Below are positions 59,401 to 64,000 of a stretch of 64,000 nucleotides of DNA, in pieces; position 1 is the first letter of the stretch; each line of letters begins with the position of its first letter. This stretch comes from Moringa oleifera. Its lineage: Eukaryota > Streptophyta > Magnoliopsida > Brassicales > Moringaceae. The stretch lies in the NCBI GenBank assembly GCA_021397835.1, contig JAJFZO010000902.1, positions 282,001 through 346,000 of the forward strand. Reading direction: 5' to 3'. The notes beneath the pieces are model-generated. The model worked only from the letters and a program-made list of their open reading frames with translations, was not told where the DNA came from and did no database searches. Both the position numbers and the translations under genes were made by a program.

Positions 59401-60600
59401 CCTGACTGATGAAATACTTTATAACCTTTACAACAGAAGCGCAAGTAAGTCTAAATTAATGCTCTTTCTCTAATAATTTCTAGTTGATTTTTAATTGTTA
59501 CCTTTGATTTTAGAGGAGAAGTGCCAAAGAGCTTGAATATTTTGAAGATCTCTTTATTTTCAGTTGATTGCATTTGTCTATGTGAAAAATAAAGTGAGAA
59601 AGATGATGCTAGAACTGATAATTTACTTAAGGATTTGTTAACTTGGTCGAGATGAAAGATATCTATCTTCAATATAAAATGGTTTTATAGGTAGTTATTG
59701 GCCCAATTGATATTAGAGGTACTCAAGCTAAAGCTTTTTAAGATGGGAGACAACTAAAACAATTGACAATTTTATCTAATACAAGCTCCATAAGCCTGGA
59801 TCTGTTGATAATCACTTTTATTATTATGTTTATTGCTTATTGAAATGCAATAGAGAATCATTCTAATGATCCTTCATCTAAAAAGTCTAAACTAACTTTG
59901 ATGGTGTTCATTTGATCTTTTTTTTTTTTTTGTCCTTTCTTCTACATGATTCTACATTTTTTATTTCTTATTCTGATATGAGTGACTTGATATTATTAAG
60001 CATTAGGTAAGTTCATAAACAATTAAAAGCATTTGAAGTGTATTTTCATTGCGTAGATTTATGAACTCCATCGAGCTTATAAGAGATAAAGGGAATTAAT
60101 AGAAGAATTATTTGCAATAGTTATAGAAAAGATACATTATTATATAAGCTCTATTTACCATATAATTAATTTACATACCAAAATAAATAAGCAATTATAA
60201 TAAAGTTTAAAAATCGAATATAATAAAAGGTTGAGAATGCATCTAGATGTCAAAAATATAACTTCTTGTAACCTATAAGGTATATATTAATCATAGTATG
60301 CAATTTTCTATTCTAGTTCCTTACATCTAGGTATTAAAAGTGTAACTTCTTGTAATGCAATAGTAAGTGTGAAAATTAACTGATTATGAACATATTTATT
60401 TCATATGCATGCTTGAATACTTTTATTTGTTTTTTGCTTTACCAATTGCTTAAAGATGATATTTATATAGTTATCAATAGAATTGACAAAGAACTCAATA
60501 GAATTAGTAGATGGCTCAATGAATAGAATGAGCAAAGCGTTCAATGAATAGAGTTAGTCCATCATACTTAAATCTAACCAAGCTAAATGACACATAATTA
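56420..60600. other. Non-coding interior of the probable CACTA element
   Basis: AT-rich. The frame at 56998-57300 is hydrophobic low-complexity translation without family features. 58.6-59.4 kb has a few exon-like bits with splice-like ends on the plus strand, but nothing I can name. Confidence 0.35.
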
Positions 60601-60619
60601 AAATACAACCATTAATGAG

Positions 60620-63600
60620 CCAACAAGGATTACATACCTGGCTATGATAGTAACTGTTATACATGCTTAGCCCATTCACCACGTACTTCATCAATTTCTT
60701 CATTACTATATGTTTCCTTACCATTGAACTTTAAGATTAAAACACAAAAGAAGATAACATAATCAATTTGATATTATTTATAAATATGAAATATTTAATA
60801 TGTAAATAAAATAAATAATATCACATTCTCATAAAGAATTTTTGGATCTTCAATTATTTTCTTCATAAATCAAAGTACAAAATAGCCACATTGTATACCA
60901 CCTGTTTGAATAATTGGTGCCTATACAAGTTGAAATATAATCATTAACACATATTATTTTTAATATTATTAATAATGAAAAAACAAAATGAACTCACTTG
61001 AATTCATTGTCATATAATATTTGATCTCACACGAAACATTTGAAAGCCCATGTATCATTAACCAATAAATATTTAAAAATATGCAGTATTTAGAAGTAAT
61101 AATGAAACCAATAAACAAAAGACATAAAATAAAACTTGTACTCATATGGTCACAATTTTTTTAAGATCAAGTCCTACTTCATGACCCAAAGAATCCAAAT
61201 GATATACTATTCGTGATGCCATATCAATAACCACTAATTTTTAATGAAATCTATTCGTAATAAGAAAAACAAAAGATGATAAATAGTCAAATGAGATATG
61301 TCTTGGTAAAGCAATTAAAATAGAAATTTCTTACTTTAGATTGTAAGGCATGAAAAGAATTTGGTTTGAATTTGCTTTTTTTAACCGCTCAGCAATATGT
61401 TGTACTCTATCTTTTAACTTACTTTCATTGTTTAGTCCACCAGAGAGTGAGACAATCACAGGATTGATGAAGCCAAATTGTTTTAACTTTTTTGTATTCT
61501 TCAAATTGGCATGTGGATATCTGAAAATAAACAAATTGAAAGTTAAATCATATAAACATAGAAATTGAAATAAACTGATATTGAAATTCTGCCTCACCTG
61601 ATATACAAACAAATGCTAATTCCTCCCAGTTCTTTTTTATCAATCATGATAGAGCAATATTCTGAGCCAATATAGCAATAAAATAGATAGCAAAAAACAT
61701 CATAATCAAATCTTACTCTAACTTCATTTCATATATTAATCATCAATAGATAAGCTACTTTGCGAACTGCTCTAGAGCTTGCTCAGAAATGGATCCTATT
61801 TTTTTACTGATTTCTTTTTTCTTTGTCTCCAAACATGTGATAATAATAAATTTTAAAAGTCAAAAAATTTTAATATGAAAAGAAACAAAGATAAAATACC
61901 ACAACTAAAATTGTCTCATATCTCCATAACAATATGAGTAGAAACCAAGTCTTTAGGCCAACTTACATGATGACCCAATGCATCTTTAACAAATATAAGA
62001 TATTCATCCTCATTTTCAATGGGTAGTTGAGCATCTTAACTGAATATTTGATCAATAAAAACCACAAAATTGGCAGAAGAATCATTAATAATAGTGCTTA
62101 TTGCAACAACATTTTCTAGTGTATCCACTGTTAATTTACATACAATACCCTATTCATTAAAAAAATGAATTGTTAATAATAATTAATAGTAAAAACAATA
62201 TCTGTAGAATTAAATAAATAAGCAAACACCTTCATCTTTAAATCTTCATCAGAAACATTGCAAGAATCCTTCATAGGCATTGGTGAATCGAGTTTTTGTA
62301 TCTTATTGGAGCTATGACCTTCAAGTTGTACAACACGTGAATGTGTATCTATGCTTCCTTGAGTCAATAACAATAGTTTATGCTCTACCTTAGTCAAGCG
62401 AGCTTCTAGATATGCAACCTTATTAGGAGTAGAAAAAAAGACCGAAGGAGTGATAAACTTTCCAAGTCCTCTAACTCGACCCTTATGCTTATTGGTACTA
62501 AAAGCTTTGCTTAAAATGTCATCACTGCCTGAGAATGTAATAGTGCCAGCTTTTGACAGCTCCATTAACTCATCCTATAATAATTCATGCCAAATTAAGT
62601 ATAAATTATATATAAATTAATTTGCCTAGTTTTATAAACTATTATTGATGAGTTGCATGCAATGAACATAAAATATTGCAACTTAACTTTAACTATGTCA
62701 AGAAAACAATTAGGGAAGAAAAATATAGAATACTTTTTGTCTGGGTGTCTTTGATCATAAACCAAGAAAAAGTGGCATTCCTGTTGGTTAGACTATACTA
62801 CTTTACTGCCTGAATAATATTCCCTTAGTGCCTCATTGTCTTTAAACTTTAGCAAACAATCTTATAAAGACAAGATTTCTAATGTTTATGTAAGATTCAC
62901 TAAAAAAAAAACTTACAATTTTTTCAATGATAGACATCGTTTCTGGTGCATAATGTCCTTCTTTATCTTGTTGCGCTAGCTTCCATAATTCACTACGATC
63001 AATCTCCCTTTCTACCTTGAGTTCTGCTTTCTGTAAAGATGGAGTAACAAATTAAAAATTAGAAAAAATATATCTTAAAATCATCACAAAGAATGTAAGA
63101 GTGAGAAAGTTACCAATTTGTGCCCTAAGGTTGCATATCTACCTCGACTCAATCGATGAGGATGTTTACTATGTTTTTGTCTTTTTTTTTTGTTCCTCAT
63201 TCAATTTCTGCAATGTCATTACAGTTAATGAAGAAACATGAAATGTTTATTGTTTAAAAAATATATTACAACATAAATGTACCTTAAAATTCTTTGATAG
63301 TCATGATTTAACGAATCTCTCCCGATCATTTTGTGAAATGAAACTGTAGATCGAAGGTGGTCTCACTATAGCATTAAGATTGTCGACAAAAGACATTATA
63401 TATTTTTTTGTTAGGATATTCTTGAATGTTTCAAATTTTTTGCCAATTGATTGTAAGATAGACTTTTTCATGCGATGATCAATTTCAAATACATCCTATA
63501 AATGAAATTTGATAAGTTACTGTACTAATAAAAAATATAATAATTAAATGTTTAGGGTGAAAGTGTTAAACCTGAACATATTCCCACATTTTTTCTTTCA

Positions 63601-64000
63601 AATGATCAAGAACCTTTCGTCAGTCACTATAAGTTATAGGTACCATGGTACGTGCAAGAACTCCAAGAGTAGACATAAGGGATTTAGCTTCAACACCATA
63701 TGGTACACATTTTGAATTAAACTGTACCACCTTTTTTGTCCCTAAATTTTTTTAATTCAATAATTTTGTTGGTCCTCTAGATTTGGTAGGTGAATCTAAC
63801 AACTTCTTAGTCTTATCTGCAACCCTACAAACATAAAATATAAGCCAACTAAATAATTAAAGCATAATTGATTATATGATACTAGTTTTTGCAATAAATA
63901 ATACTATCATAAAAGAAAAAAGAAAACAATCAAACCTTTTTGCTTTGAGTTAAAAAGTCTACTTGTAAGTTTCATCAATCCAAATTCCATCACAATCGGG
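60620..64000 (-). pseudogene. Transposon gene: Transposase_24 region plus Ulp1 (C48) protease, 5' partial
   Basis: Multi-exon minus-strand gene entering from the right edge. Pieces: VVQFNSKCVPYGVEAKSLMS, LGVLARTMVPITYSD-RKVLD and KEKMWEYVQ (63760-63572); DVFEIDHRMKKSILQSIGKK and FVKS-LSKNF (63496-63283); SKHPHRLSRGRYATLGHKL (about 63120); SELWKLAQQDKEGHYAPETM (about 62960); SDDILSKAFSTNKHKGRVRG, then a coiled coil (62574-62230); VKDALGHHVSWPKDLV (about 61960). The Ulp1 part follows: NQILFMPYNL (61340), LVVIDMASRIVYHLDSLGHE (about 61220), QCGYFVL-FMKKIIEDP (about 60880) and EEIDEVRGEWAKHV (about 60680). Stops replace a conserved Trp (TGA at 63622) and an Arg (FVKS-LS). The family may cut SUMO-like substrates; that role is inferred. 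Dead, but recently so. Confidence 0.82.

Larger units (their letters stand above)
56371..64000 (-). mobile_element. Probable CACTA (En/Spm) element, right end outside window
   Basis: Sequence at 56371 reads TACTACAACACAAAAGGATT then TTAGTGACAATTATTTAGTGG, the typical CACTACAACAAAA..AGTGAC..TTTAGTGG terminal and subterminal pattern of plant CACTA elements with C changed to T at the first base. Within it the minus strand carries a Transposase_24/Ulp1 gene (64000-60620). The TNP2-type transposase is not seen and would lie to the right of the window if present. 56.4-60.6 kb holds no recognisable protein. Confidence 0.55.

Overview
This is nuclear DNA from a flowering plant, almost certainly a eudicot. 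It is very AT-rich, its genes are split by spliceosomal introns, and most of the window is decayed transposable elements (TEs) of plant type: Tat/Ogre and Del/Tekay Ty3-gypsy, L1 LINEs, MULE and CACTA. No species is assigned. Only two complete host genes can be assembled, both on the minus strand. A third is visible only as a promoter and leader at the left edge.

Host genes. (1) WDR26, the LisH-CTLH-WD40 subunit of a GID/CTLH-type ubiquitin ligase, has four coding exons (18259-17462, 10641-10540, 9604-8975, 8068-7853) that join in frame to 581 codons plus stop. Its 6.8-kb first coding intron holds two LINE 3' ends lying tail to tail, a 315-bp tandem duplication and a C21A13 tract. (2) The plastidial lipoyl synthase LIP1P has seven exons (51938-51531, 51123-50960, 49183-49093, 48949-48792, 47749-47578, 47281-47171, 46907-46824) that join to 395 codons plus stop, with all six cluster cysteines. 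Its third exon has been duplicated in tandem and the copy has decayed. As I recall, the Arabidopsis orthologues lie close together on chromosome 5, so the TE block between the two genes here probably expanded an ancestral neighbourhood.

Layout. 1-600: leader, intron and promoter of a minus-strand gene running off the left edge. 0.8-2.6 kb: AT-rich DNA with a MITE-like stretch. 2.6-5.3 kb (plus an LTR beyond): minus-strand Del/Tekay Ty3-gypsy relic with a tRNA-Met primer site. 7.5-20.8 kb: WDR26. 22.9-24.2 kb: MULE transposase relic, cut off by the next element. 24.28-42.07 kb: a very large (about 17.8 kb), old Tat/Ogre-type LTR retrotransposon with, in order, 5' LTR, PBS, ORF1, gag, protease, RT, RNase H, second RNase H, integrase, 3' tandem repeats and a truncated 3' LTR. 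Its LTRs carry an antisense protein-coding region. 43.6-45.4 kb: a long foldback (inverted-repeat) element, then a small palindromic MITE. 46.8-52.0 kb: LIP1P. 52.7-54.7 kb: AT-rich short-repeat arrays in opposite orientations. 56.0-56.3 kb: LINE scrap. From about 56.37 kb to the right edge: a probable CACTA element with a minus-strand Transposase_24 plus Ulp1-protease gene, multi-exon and broken by stops.

I found no tRNA, rRNA or CRISPR, and no convincing new host pathway. The most unusual items are the LTR-borne antisense ORF, the long foldback, the inverted TCATGTATTATT arrays, the Transposase_24/Ulp1 transposon gene and the exon duplication in LIP1P. Exon borders were read by eye from splice signals and family conservation; no alignment or database search was run.
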